Shown here piece by piece: positions 52,564 to 60,747 of a DNA stretch of 64,000 nt. The notes under the pieces are model-generated. The model did no database searches, was not told the origin of the DNA, and saw nothing but the letters and a program-made list of their open reading frames with translations. The number at the start of each line of letters is the position of its first letter. Position 1 is the stretch's first letter. Both the position numbers and the translations under genes were made by a program. The stretch spans positions 173,900 through 237,899 of the forward strand of contig QUAH01000004.1 of the NCBI GenBank assembly GCA_003426165.1, in the 5' to 3' direction. The stretch is from Candidatus Saccharicenans subterraneus. Lineage in GTDB: Bacteria > Acidobacteriota > Aminicenantia > Aminicenantales > Saccharicenantaceae.

Positions 52564-54198
52564 TCAAGAATTCATCACGCTATCGAGGAAAATCTTTTCC
52601 ACGTCGGGAGCTGGCACCTCTTTCAAGGCAGCCGCCACCCGCTCATCCTGGAGCAGCGGTTCCAGCTCCAAGCTGGTAAAGTAACCGAGGGATTTTCCGT
52701 CCACATCAGTCTGGAGTAACGCCTTAACCCGCTCGCCCATGGATGGATTCTGCTTAACTGCCTGATAAAGCCTCCAGGCGGTCTTGAGCTTTTCGATTTC
52801 TCCGGCGCAGACGATTTTCCCTTTATTGATAAAGATCACCTCGTCGCAGACCTTTTCCACCTCGGGCAGAAGATGGGAAGAGAGAAAAATCGTGCTGCCT
52901 TTTTCTTTAAGCTCCAGGACCAGGTTCCTGATCTCGTACATTATCAGCGGGTCCAGCCCGGTATAGGGCTCGTCGAAGACCAGGAACTCCGGCTGGCCAA
53001 GAGTGGCCACCCCGAAGGCCACCTTCTGCACCGTTCCCTTGGATAAATTTTTGATAGCCCGGTCCAGGTGTTCTTCAAGCTTTAGTTTTTCGGCCAGGCT
53101 GACGGCCAGCCCGGCGGCCTGCTTTCTATTCAGCCCCTCATTCCTGGCCACAAAATAGAAGGTTTCCCGGACCGTAAGAAACAGGTAAAGGCTGGCCATT
53201 TCCTGGAGGTAACCGATTTTCGGCCTTTTTTTCCGGCCACCATCTTCCTGGGCGGGAAAATATTCTACCCGCCCGGCCTGCGGTTTCAGAAAATCCAGGA
53301 TAATCCTCAAGGTGGTGGTCTTCCCGGCGCCGTTGGGGCCAAGAAAACCGGTGAGTTTCCCCGGCTTTATGGAAAAATCCACTCCCCTCAGGGCTTCCTT
53401 GCCCTGCCTTCTCAGAAATCCTTCCGAGTAGGTCATCTTCAACCCGGAAACGCGGAGCCGGACCCGCCCCTCATCCGATCCGGCCAGAACTAGGTTCTTT
53501 TTCCTGGCCCTGGAACGGAAGAGCCAGAAGGCCCAAAGAATAAAGCCGGCCGCACCGGCCAGCAGCAGAGCCATCTGCCAGGCCACCGGCCTGGCCCAGA
53601 CCGGCGCCACGAGAAGCCAGGCCGCGGTTTTCCATTGGAATTTGTCCAGCCCGCCACTCGCTATGTACCTCAGCATCTCAAAATATTTTTCTGAAAAATA
53701 AAGGGAGAAGACCTCGATGACCATGATAGCCGCAAAGTTTATTACCCCTCTAAACCTACCGGCCAGAAAGAAACCGGCCGCACTGAAATAGATGGCCTGC
53801 ACCAGCCCGCGCCCCAGGAGCCGCAGGAGATAGACAACCGAAGAGAGTTCTCCGTTTATGGCCAGGCCAGCCAGGGCGGCCAGTCCGACCACCACATAGG
53901 CCATGAAGATCAGCAGAAACAGGCCGAGAAGCTTCCCCCAGAACAGGCTGGAAATCCTGACCCGGCTGAGGAAGGGGTCGATCTGCCTGGATTCAAACTC
54001 GTCAAAGACAAGCCCGCCGCTGAGCAGAACGGCCAGGAAGGCAAAAAGGGCTCCCATATTCTTGGCGCCTTCTTCCGGGCTCCTGGCCACAAATATCAAA
54101 TAAAGACAATACAAAAGGAAGGCGGCTATGACGATTACCGATATGGTATTCGCCCTGAAAATCTTTTTCCAGGTAACCTTGGCTACTTCCCAGAGCAT
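52564..54198 (-). CDS. Fused ABC-2 permease / ATPase exporter
   Basis: The 544-residue chain joins a six-segment ABC-2-like permease (residues about 15-230, 'LSGGLVFDEFESRQIDPFLSRVR') to an ATPase (about 247-470). Walker A is 'GPNGAGKT' (287-294), the signature is 'LSKGTVQKV' and Walker B 'EFLVFDEPYTGLDP'. The C-terminal 70 residues form an accessory tail. Permease-first fusion in a NatA-type half-transporter is uncommon; two copies would form a complete exporter. The substrate is unknown. The signature KGT is typical of multidrug/lantibiotic-type ATPases. No regulator is adjacent. Confidence 0.82.
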   Translation of the reverse strand: MLWEVAKVTWKKIFRANTISVIVIAAFLLYCLYLIFVARSPEEGAKNMGALFAFLAVLLSGGLVFDEFESRQIDPFLSRVRISSLFWGKLLGLFLLIFMAYVVVGLAALAGLAINGELSSVVYLLRLLGRGLVQAIYFSAAGFFLAGRFRGVINFAAIMVIEVFSLYFSEKYFEMLRYIASGGLDKFQWKTAAWLLVAPVWARPVAWQMALLLAGAAGFILWAFWLFRSRARKKNLVLAGSDEGRVRLRVSGLKMTYSEGFLRRQGKEALRGVDFSIKPGKLTGFLGPNGAGKTTTLRIILDFLKPQAGRVEYFPAQEDGGRKKRPKIGYLQEMASLYLFLTVRETFYFVARNEGLNRKQAAGLAVSLAEKLKLEEHLDRAIKNLSKGTVQKVAFGVATLGQPEFLVFDEPYTGLDPLIMYEIRNLVLELKEKGSTIFLSSHLLPEVEKVCDEVIFINKGKIVCAGEIEKLKTAWRLYQAVKQNPSMGERVKALLQTDVDGKSLGYFTSLELEPLLQDERVAAALKEVPAPDVEKIFLDSVMNS

Positions 54199-54616
54199 CC
54201 CTCCCTCCTTTTAATAAATTGATTTAATTCAGGCACGGACCATCTTCCTGACAGTCCGAAGGGGCGAATGAACCAGGGCCCTGGCCGCAATCAGGACCAG
54301 AGGCGGGTGTAAGACCAACGGACTAAAGAACGAGTGCCCGGTGTTTTCTGAATTTAAGTCTGCCCCCCGGCATCGTCATAAACCCATAAGCAAGGCGTAA
54401 GCTCCGGCCTGTTAAGCCTATTATCAACGGACGGGCTTTGAGCTGCAAGAATTTTTTCGGTGATATCTTGATAAAAGTTCAGCTATCTCAATAGCTCCAT
54501 CAAGAAATTTTTTCTTTTTCAGTCTGCCTTCTCTCTCTTCTCCTGGCACCGATCGGCTCAACCCGGGACACCGGGCTTAAAATCCCCGGGATGACTTGCC
54601 CCGCGGCCAGCAGGAA

Positions 54617-54639
54617 GGGGGCTCCTCCTCGGAGCCCCC
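54617..54639 (-). terminator. GC-rich hairpin, possible terminator of a lost gene
   Basis: GGGGGCTCC (54617-54625) pairs with GGAGCCCCC (54631-54639) around a 5-base loop. It directly follows, on the minus strand, the stop codon of the protein-like frame at 54646-54798. No good T-run follows on either side. Confidence 0.35.
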
Positions 54640-54645
54640 GCCCCC

Positions 54646-54798
54646 TCAGGCTGTGCCCCTTTCGGTTCCCGGATCATCGTCCTTCACCCACCGCGCCCGC
54701 ACCACCAAGGGCCTGCCCTGGACCGGAAAGAAGCCGGGCCGGGCCAACCTGAGATTAATTCCCGGCACAGCTTGAGAACACCTCCGGTTTCCATTCTT
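54646..54798 (-). pseudogene. Possible 3' remnant of an unidentified gene
   Basis: A 50-codon open frame lacking an ATG encodes a protein-like tail ('INLRLARPGFFPVQGRPLVV' then 'RARWVKDDDPGTERGTA') and is followed by a stop codon and a strong hairpin, as at the end of a real gene. The upstream part is missing. It could be chance in GC-rich DNA; the plus strand of the same stretch is also open. Confidence 0.25.
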
Positions 54799-55174
54799 TT
54801 AAGAAGACGCTGCCGACAGCAGGAATTTCTCACGTGTAGAAAAAATACTTAAAATGGCCCGCTTAATCTTTATTTGCCTTAAATCAATAACCCTTGAATC
54901 AAAACTTAATCAGTTCAGCCACGGCCATTGCTTTAAGGACCCGGGCCCGATGAAGGCCCGTTCCGGCAGCTTCTTGCAAAGTCCTGGTAAGGCAGGGTAT
55001 ATATTATTTGTTATTGCTTGGTGGGTTTCCTCCTTTCCCCTTAAAATTTTGACATAACCCTAAGCGAGGGAGCCCCGTTTTTCAATTGACAGCCCGATAG
55101 ATTTCCCGGCTTCCTAAGCCCCATACCCCAATCGCCCGACTACTGCCCCGCCGTTTCATATACTCCCCTTCCCC

Positions 55175-55217
55175 TGGATACCATGTCTTAACCGGAGAGA
55201 ACGGTTGACTTGACATA
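55175..55217 (+). repeat. Dispersed repeat, copy B
   Basis: The 43 bases match copy A (6229-6271) at 37 positions, without gaps. The first 19 bases, plus two preceding C, match the minus strand at 63881-63901 exactly. The copy ends in CTTGACATA and supplies the -35 box of the accA promoter. Confidence 0.65.
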
Positions 55218-55239
55218 ACCCGCTGGCTGTCTTTAATAT
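55210..55239 (+). promoter_or_regulatory. Predicted promoter of the accA-hisS-aspS genes
   Basis: TTGACA (55210-55215) and TAATAT (55234-55239) are separated by 18 bases. The expected start is near 55246, about 40 bases before the accA ATG. The -35 box lies inside the dispersed repeat copy B. Confidence 0.6.
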
Positions 55240-55286
55240 ACTCTGGACGCCGGTTTTCTGATAAAATTATCCAGAAGAGAGAAGGC

Positions 55287-56249
55287 ATGAAAGAAAAGCT
55301 CGATTTTTATTCCCTGGAGCGACCCATCATTGCCCTCAAAGAGCAGATAGAAGCCCTGGAGGGCAGCGAGGACTCCAACCGCCGGGAAAAAATTGCCGCC
55401 CTCAAGGCCCAGATCGAAAAGGAATGGGAAAAAATTGTTCCCAAACTGACCGCGGTCCATATCGTCCAGATCGCCCGGCATCCCAAGAGACCCTACACCC
55501 TGGACTACATCAAGGCCCTTTTCCAGGACTTCATGGAATTTCACGGCGACCGGCGCTTTGCCGATGACCCGGCCATCGTGGCCGGCCTGGCTTTCTACAA
55601 GGGACAGACCGTGGCCGTCATCGGCCACCAGAAGGGCCGGACCACCAAGGCCCGGATAGAGCGCAACTTCGGCCAGCCCAACCCCGAGGGCTACCGCAAG
55701 GCCCTCCGTATCATGCAAATGGCCGAGAAATTCGGTTTTCCGGTAATTACCTTTGTTGATACCCCCGGCGCTTACCCCGGAATCGGGGCCGAAGAGCGGG
55801 GCCAGGCTGAAGCCATCGCCTACAACCTGAAAGTCATCTCCAGGCTGAAGACCCCCATCGTCAACGTCATCATCGGCGAGGGGGGAAGCGGCGGCGGCCT
55901 GGGCATAGGCTTTGGCGACGCCCTGCTGATGCTGGAATATGCCTTTTATTCCGTCATCTCGCCCGAGGGCTGTGCCGCCATCCTCTGGAAGGACCAGGGG
56001 CCAACGGCCGTGGAGCAGGCCGCGGAAAACCTGGGCATCCGGGCCCAGAAGCTATTTGAGCTCGGCATCATCGACAAGCTCATTCCCGAACCGCCGGGCG
56101 GAGCCCACATTGACCACGAAACCACCTTCAAGAACGTGGATAAACATCTCGGCCAGACCCTGAAGAAGCTGCAGCAGATGAGCCTGGATGACCTGCTGGC
56201 TGAACGCTACCGGAAAATCAGGCGCCAGGGCGTCTTTGAAACAAAATAA
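55287..56249 (+). CDS. accA: Acetyl-CoA carboxylase carboxyltransferase subunit alpha
   Basis: AccA, with AccD, transfers the carboxyl group from biotin-BCCP to acetyl-CoA to form malonyl-CoA, the first step of fatty acid synthesis. The 320 residues match the usual 319. Motifs include 'HPKRPYTLDYIKALFQDFMEFHGDR', 'FVDTPGAYPGIGAEERGQAEAIA' and 'IGEGGSGGGLGIGFGDALLML'. No accD is nearby. It is followed by hisS after 48 bases and aspS after that, all on the same strand. Confidence 0.97.
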   Translation: MKEKLDFYSLERPIIALKEQIEALEGSEDSNRREKIAALKAQIEKEWEKIVPKLTAVHIVQIARHPKRPYTLDYIKALFQDFMEFHGDRRFADDPAIVAGLAFYKGQTVAVIGHQKGRTTKARIERNFGQPNPEGYRKALRIMQMAEKFGFPVITFVDTPGAYPGIGAEERGQAEAIAYNLKVISRLKTPIVNVIIGEGGSGGGLGIGFGDALLMLEYAFYSVISPEGCAAILWKDQGPTAVEQAAENLGIRAQKLFELGIIDKLIPEPPGGAHIDHETTFKNVDKHLGQTLKKLQQMSLDDLLAERYRKIRRQGVFETK

Positions 56250-56297
56250 ACACAGGGTCAGGCCCCGACCGGAAGCAGAGGAGAAAAGTTCCAGGAC

Positions 56298-57578
56298 ATG
56301 AGTACCGACCAGCCGAAAAAAGAAATCAGCGCCATCAAGGGCACTCACGACATCCTGCCCGGGGAAGCCCGCCTCTGGCAGGTGGCCGAAGCCCGGGCCA
56401 GGGAAATCTTCGAGCTCTACGGCTACCGTGAGCTCCGGGCCCCGGTGATCGAGCCAACCGAGCTTTTTGAGAAGGGCACCGGAGCCTCGTCCGATATCGT
56501 CACCAAGGAAATGTACACCTTCACCGACAAGGGCGGGCGCTCGGTCACCCTCCGGCCCGAGTACACGCCCTCGGTGGTCCGGGCCATCATCGAACACCGC
56601 CTGGACCTGCAGAGCCAGCCCCTCCGCTATTACTACATGGGCCCCATGTTCCGCTATGACCGGCCGCAGAAGGGACGTTACCGCCAGTTTCACCAGATAG
56701 ACATTGAAGTCTTCGGGGAAAAAGACCCGGCCGTGGACGCCGAAATCGTGGAAATGGCTCACCGCCTCCTGAGCCAGCTCGGCGTGGAAAACGTCCTGAC
56801 ACTTATTAACTCGGTCGGCTGCAAGAAATGCCGGCCGGCTTACGGCCGGGAGTTGAGGCAGGCCGCCCTTGCCGCCCGGGACAGGCTCTGTCCCGATTGC
56901 CAGAGGAAGGCCGAGGTCAACCCGCTGCGAATTTTTGACTGCAAGAACGAAGCCTGCCGGCAGGTGGCTTCAGGATTTCCCCTCATCATCGATTTCCTAT
57001 GCGAGGAGTGCCGCGACCATTTTCAGAAGTTCAGGGATTACCTTGACCTCTTCGGGATTAAATATAAGGTCGAGCCCACCCTGGTCCGAGGCCTCGATTA
57101 CTACACCAAGACCGCCTTTGAAATAGTGGCCGAACACCTGGGCGCCCAGAACGCCATCTGCGGCGGAGGCCGTTACGACGATATGGTCCGGGAGTTCGGC
57201 GGACCGGACCTCTGCGGCATCGGCTTCGCCATGGGGATGGAAAGATTGCTATCGGTAGCCAGGATCGAAGTTCCCAAAGACAGCTTCGTCTATTTCGCCT
57301 ACCTCGGCGACCTGGCCAAGAAAGAAAGCCTGCGGCTGGCCCGGGCCCTGCGGTCCGAAGGCATAGAATGCCTGGTCGAGTTCAGGGACCGCGGGATGAA
57401 GGCTCACTTCAGCCGGGCCAACAAGCTGGGGGCCGACTGGGTGCTGATCATCGGCGAGGACGAGCTTCAAAAGGGAAAATACCAGCTTAAAGACATGGTC
57501 AATTCCCGGCAGTTTGAGGGGTCAGCCCTGGAGCTGGCGGGAATCATCAAGGGTAAGAAAATTCTGGAAATAGGCTGA
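56298..57578 (+). CDS. hisS: Histidyl-tRNA synthetase
   Basis: This class II synthetase charges tRNA-His. The 426 residues show motif 1 region 'GYRELRAPVIEPTELFEKGTG', motif 2 'MFRYDRPQKGRYRQFHQIDIE', and the histidine-specific 'LVRGLDYYTKTAFEIV' followed by 'AICGGGRYDDMV'. A C-terminal anticodon-binding domain follows. A cysteine-rich insertion ('CKKCRPAYG', 'CPDCQ', 'CEECRD') is the zinc-ribbon-like insertion found in a subset of bacterial HisRS. GGAG precedes the ATG. Confidence 0.97.
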   Translation: MSTDQPKKEISAIKGTHDILPGEARLWQVAEARAREIFELYGYRELRAPVIEPTELFEKGTGASSDIVTKEMYTFTDKGGRSVTLRPEYTPSVVRAIIEHRLDLQSQPLRYYYMGPMFRYDRPQKGRYRQFHQIDIEVFGEKDPAVDAEIVEMAHRLLSQLGVENVLTLINSVGCKKCRPAYGRELRQAALAARDRLCPDCQRKAEVNPLRIFDCKNEACRQVASGFPLIIDFLCEECRDHFQKFRDYLDLFGIKYKVEPTLVRGLDYYTKTAFEIVAEHLGAQNAICGGGRYDDMVREFGGPDLCGIGFAMGMERLLSVARIEVPKDSFVYFAYLGDLAKKESLRLARALRSEGIECLVEFRDRGMKAHFSRANKLGADWVLIIGEDELQKGKYQLKDMVNSRQFEGSALELAGIIKGKKILEIG

Positions 57579-57596
57579 AACACACAGGGAATAAAC

Positions 57597-59387
57597 ATGG
57601 CCAATTCAGACAGAAACGGCGAATTGTGGACAAGAACTGACTACTGCGGCGAACTGCGGGCCAGAGACGCCGGGCGCCGGGTGGTCCTGGCCGGCTGGGT
57701 GCAGCGGGTCCGGGACATCGGCAGCCTGGTCTTCGTGGATTTGCGCGACCGGACCGGCCTGGTGCAACTGGTGGTGAGAAGCGACCGGCCGGAACTCCTG
57801 GAACGGACCAAGAAATTGCGCGGCGAGTCTGTCATCCAGGTCCGCGGACTGGTTAATAAAAGGGAGCCCGAGGCTATCAATCGCGAACTCCCCACCGGCG
57901 AGATCGAGGTGGAAATTGAGGGCCTGGCCCTTCTCAACCAGGCGGAAACTCCACCCTTCGTCATCTCCGACCCGCCCCAGGCGTCCGAGGAGCTCCGGCT
58001 TAAATACCGCTACCTGGACCTGCGGCGGCCGTCCATGCAGAGAAATGTCATCCTGCGTCACCGGGCGGCGCTGCTCACCAGGAATTTCTTGAGCGAGAGG
58101 GGCTTCCTGGAAATAGAAACCCCCTTCCTGACCAAGTCCACCCCGGAAGGAGCCCGCGACTACCTGGTGCCCAGCCGGATTCATCACGGCAAGTTTTATG
58201 CCCTGCCCCAGTCGCCCCAGCAATTCAAGCAAATCTTGATGGTCTCGGGCTTTGACCGATACTTTCAAATTGTCAGGTGCTTCCGGGATGAAGATCTGAG
58301 AGCCGACCGCCAGCCGGAATTCACCCAGATTGACATCGAGATGAGCTTTATCCGGAGAGAAGAACTTTTTGACATTATCGAAGAACTGATGGTGGAATTT
58401 TTTGCTCTCGGTGGTTATCGAGCAAGCCGACCTTTCTTGAAACTGAGCTACGATGAGGCCATGAACCGTTATGGCTCGGACAAACCCGACCTGAGAGATG
58501 AAATAGCCATAGAGGACCTGACCGAAATCGGCCGCACCTCGGGCTCGGAACTCCTGGGCGGAATAATCCAGAAAGGCGGAGTGCTCAAGGGACTCCTGGT
58601 CAAGGGCGGCGGCAGCTTTTCCCGCTCCCGGCTGGACAAGCTGCAGGAAGAGGCAAAGTCACTCGGCGCCGGTGGCTTAATCTGGATTAAAAAGGCGGAA
58701 GGCGGTCTGAAGAGTTCCCTCAAGCTGGAACAGGCTAAGCTCCAGGCCATCTGGCAGGCCCTTAAGGCTGAAGATCCGGACCTGGGACTGCTGGTGGCCG
58801 CTGAGAACGCCACCACCGTCAAGGTGCTGGGCGAATTCCGCAAGAATTTTATCCTGGAAAAAATTAAAGACGGCCGCCTGGATAAGTCCAGGCTGGCTTT
58901 CTGCTGGGTCACCGACTTCCCGCTCTTTGAATGGAGCGAGGAAGAGCAGAAAATTGTTTCCATGCATCACCCTTTTACCTCACCCAACCCGGACGACCTG
59001 GCTTACTTAGAAACCGACCCCTTCAAGGTTAAGGCCCTGGCCTACGACCTGGTGCTCAACGGTTATGAGGTGGGCGGCGGTTCCATCCGAATCCACCAGC
59101 CGGAAATCCAGGCGAAAATATTCAAGATACTCGGCCTGACCCCCGACCAGACCCGGGAAAAATTCGGGTATTTCCTGGAAGCACTGACCTACGGAGCCCC
59201 ACCCCACGGCGGCATCGCCCTCGGTTTTGACCGGCTGGTGATGCTGCTCTGCGGCGAAGAATCCATCCGGGAAGTCATCCCATTCCCCAAGACCACCAGC
59301 GCCCTGTGCCTGATGACTGGCTCCCCATCGGAAGTCGACCCCCGCCAGCTGGAAGAGCTCGGCCTGGAAATACTCAGGAAGAAATAG
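57597..59387 (+). CDS. aspS: Aspartyl-tRNA synthetase
   Basis: This class II synthetase charges tRNA-Asp. The 596 residues have the N-terminal OB fold ('VVLAGWVQRVRDIGSLVFVDLRDRTGLVQLVV'), motif 2 'FDRYFQIVRCFRDEDLRADRQPEFTQIDIEMSF', the bacterial GAD insertion, and motif 3 'GGIALGFDRLVMLLCG'. The length is that of the bacterial type. It lies 18 bases after hisS, a pairing common in bacteria. Confidence 0.97.
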   Translation: MANSDRNGELWTRTDYCGELRARDAGRRVVLAGWVQRVRDIGSLVFVDLRDRTGLVQLVVRSDRPELLERTKKLRGESVIQVRGLVNKREPEAINRELPTGEIEVEIEGLALLNQAETPPFVISDPPQASEELRLKYRYLDLRRPSMQRNVILRHRAALLTRNFLSERGFLEIETPFLTKSTPEGARDYLVPSRIHHGKFYALPQSPQQFKQILMVSGFDRYFQIVRCFRDEDLRADRQPEFTQIDIEMSFIRREELFDIIEELMVEFFALGGYRASRPFLKLSYDEAMNRYGSDKPDLRDEIAIEDLTEIGRTSGSELLGGIIQKGGVLKGLLVKGGGSFSRSRLDKLQEEAKSLGAGGLIWIKKAEGGLKSSLKLEQAKLQAIWQALKAEDPDLGLLVAAENATTVKVLGEFRKNFILEKIKDGRLDKSRLAFCWVTDFPLFEWSEEEQKIVSMHHPFTSPNPDDLAYLETDPFKVKALAYDLVLNGYEVGGGSIRIHQPEIQAKIFKILGLTPDQTREKFGYFLEALTYGAPPHGGIALGFDRLVMLLCGEESIREVIPFPKTTSALCLMTGSPSEVDPRQLEELGLEILRKK

Positions 59388-59621
59388 AGCCACCAGAAGA
59401 CAGAATCTAACCGCATTCTGGGCCGCTGAATGCATATTGTCTTTTGCTCTCTTCCACCCGGGCGGCCTTACAGATACTCGATGGCAGCTTAACTGTGGCC
59501 AGGGACTAAAACCCATAAATATGTCTCTTCAAGCCCGCGGACAAAACTGAATTGGCAAACCTCGCCTGTTTTCAGGCGGTAATGCCACCAGATACCGATC
59601 TAACTTACCCTGCCAAGATTC

Positions 59622-60299
59622 TCAGGTCTTTTTCAGGCTGAACTTCAGCCCGGCGCTCAGGAGCAGGGTCCGGCTCTTTATGGTCGAGTAATACTCGAGG
59701 GTTCCCGTTGCCCGGCTCAGGTTGCTCAGCCCGTGAAAATAGCAAAACTCAACAAAGGGGCTGACCTTGTCCAGCCTGAACTCCAGGCCGGCCCCCGCCA
59801 CCAAGCCAAGGTCCATCTTTTTGGTATCTGGCCTCAGGTCAGAATCCGGCCCGCCGGGAGAGGAACCAAAGGACTGGCCCCGGTGATTCAGTATAAAGGC
59901 CAGTTCATAGCCGGCCAGGAGGTACGGGGCAATTTTCATATTCGGTCCAATTTTCACTAACCCGGTCTGGCTCAGGGTACCAAGCCTGTAAAAATACGAG
60001 CCGGTTTTGGTATCCAGGTAATAAATCTCAAGCTCTGTCCCTTTCTGGAGGTAGCCCAGTCCCAGGATAAGACTGAGCGGGACCCTGGGCACTTTTAATT
60101 CCAGGCCGGCTCCAAGCCCCAAACCGGTCCGATAGGCATTCTGATAACGAAGCTCCGGGATGCCGACAGGCACAGGAAGGCCCTGGTACCTGCCCAAGGC
60201 CAGCCCGCCCCAGGCCCTAAAACCGGTCTGGAGGCCGGTTGGATAAGCAGCCGTGACCAGACCAAGGACCAGAACCAAGAGCAAGATTTTCCGGCGCAT
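59622..60299 (-). CDS. Small outer-membrane beta-barrel protein
   Basis: The 225-residue protein has a signal peptide ('ILLLVLVLGLVTAAYPTG') and a mature part built of alternating strands ('GFRAWGGLALGRYQG', 'GLVAGAGLEFRLDKVSPFVEFCYFHGL', 'LLLSAGLKFSL'), like OmpX/OmpW-size barrels. No family name is certain. A truncated paralogue lies just upstream (60303-60527) with a 3-base gap. Confidence 0.6.
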   Translation of the reverse strand: MRRKILLLVLVLGLVTAAYPTGLQTGFRAWGGLALGRYQGLPVPVGIPELRYQNAYRTGLGLGAGLELKVPRVPLSLILGLGYLQKGTELEIYYLDTKTGSYFYRLGTLSQTGLVKIGPNMKIAPYLLAGYELAFILNHRGQSFGSSPGGPDSDLRPDTKKMDLGLVAGAGLEFRLDKVSPFVEFCYFHGLSNLSRATGTLEYYSTIKSRTLLLSAGLKFSLKKT

Positions 60300-60302
60300 G
60301 GC

Positions 60303-60527
60303 CTACCCTCCCAAAAATATCATCATAAAAATAAAAGGCCCCTTATACTGGCTAACTCTTAGTTTGCCGAGTTTATAGCCGATTTCCGGAAATGTATACC
60401 AGCCCGGCTGCCCGGCATACCAGGCCGAATCCAGGCCTCCCCAGAGCCTGATGGCGGGCCTGACTTCAGCCTGCAGGGCCGTAGCCATAATAGACAAAAT
60501 GAGGAAAAATAGCAGGCCTTTTTTCAT
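60303..60527 (-). pseudogene. Truncated paralogue of the adjacent barrel protein
   Basis: The 74-residue frame has a signal peptide ('LLFFLILSIMATALQAE') followed by 'VRPAIRLWGGLDSAWYAGQP' and 'FPEIGYKLG', which align with the start of the next gene's mature protein ('LQTGFRAWGGLALGRYQGLP', 'IPELRYQN'). It then ends in a short hydrophobic tail. The rest of the barrel is missing, suggesting a tandem duplicate cut by deletion, although a small protein in its own right cannot be excluded. AAGGGGAGTGACG precedes the ATG. Confidence 0.5.
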
Positions 60528-60640
60528 TTCGTCACTCCCCTTCTTAAAAATTAAAATGAAGACCGCCCCCTGTCAAGGAATCATAGGCCTGGCAATTTTT
60601 TACAGGCTCACCGGGACTGGAACCGGTCCTGCCTAATGGC

Positions 60641-60674
60641 AAAAATAAAGAGGGCAGCCCGCAGGCTGCCCTCT
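60641..60674 (-). terminator. Intrinsic terminator of the M16 peptidase operon
   Basis: On the minus strand an 11-bp perfect stem (AGAGGGCAGCC with its complement, 60649-60674) with a 4-base loop is followed by TTTATTTTT (60641-60649). It lies about 75 bases after the stop codon of the second peptidase gene. Confidence 0.85.
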
Positions 60675-60747
60675 CCTCATCAAATCTTCCGCGGCTTGTA
60701 CTAAGCCCGTTCTCCCCGGAAGATTTTCATTCTTTCCCGGGTAAAAA

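Larger units (their letters stand above)
54199..55209. other. Long intergenic region with hairpin, ORF remnant and repeat
   Basis: About 1 kb with no complete gene. It contains a 9-bp GC-rich hairpin (54617-54639), a 51-codon protein-like frame on the minus strand without an ATG (54646-54798), TTGACATAACCC at 55049-55060 that reappears at 55210, and the dispersed repeat copy B at 55175-55217. The remainder shows nothing recognisable. Confidence 0.5.
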
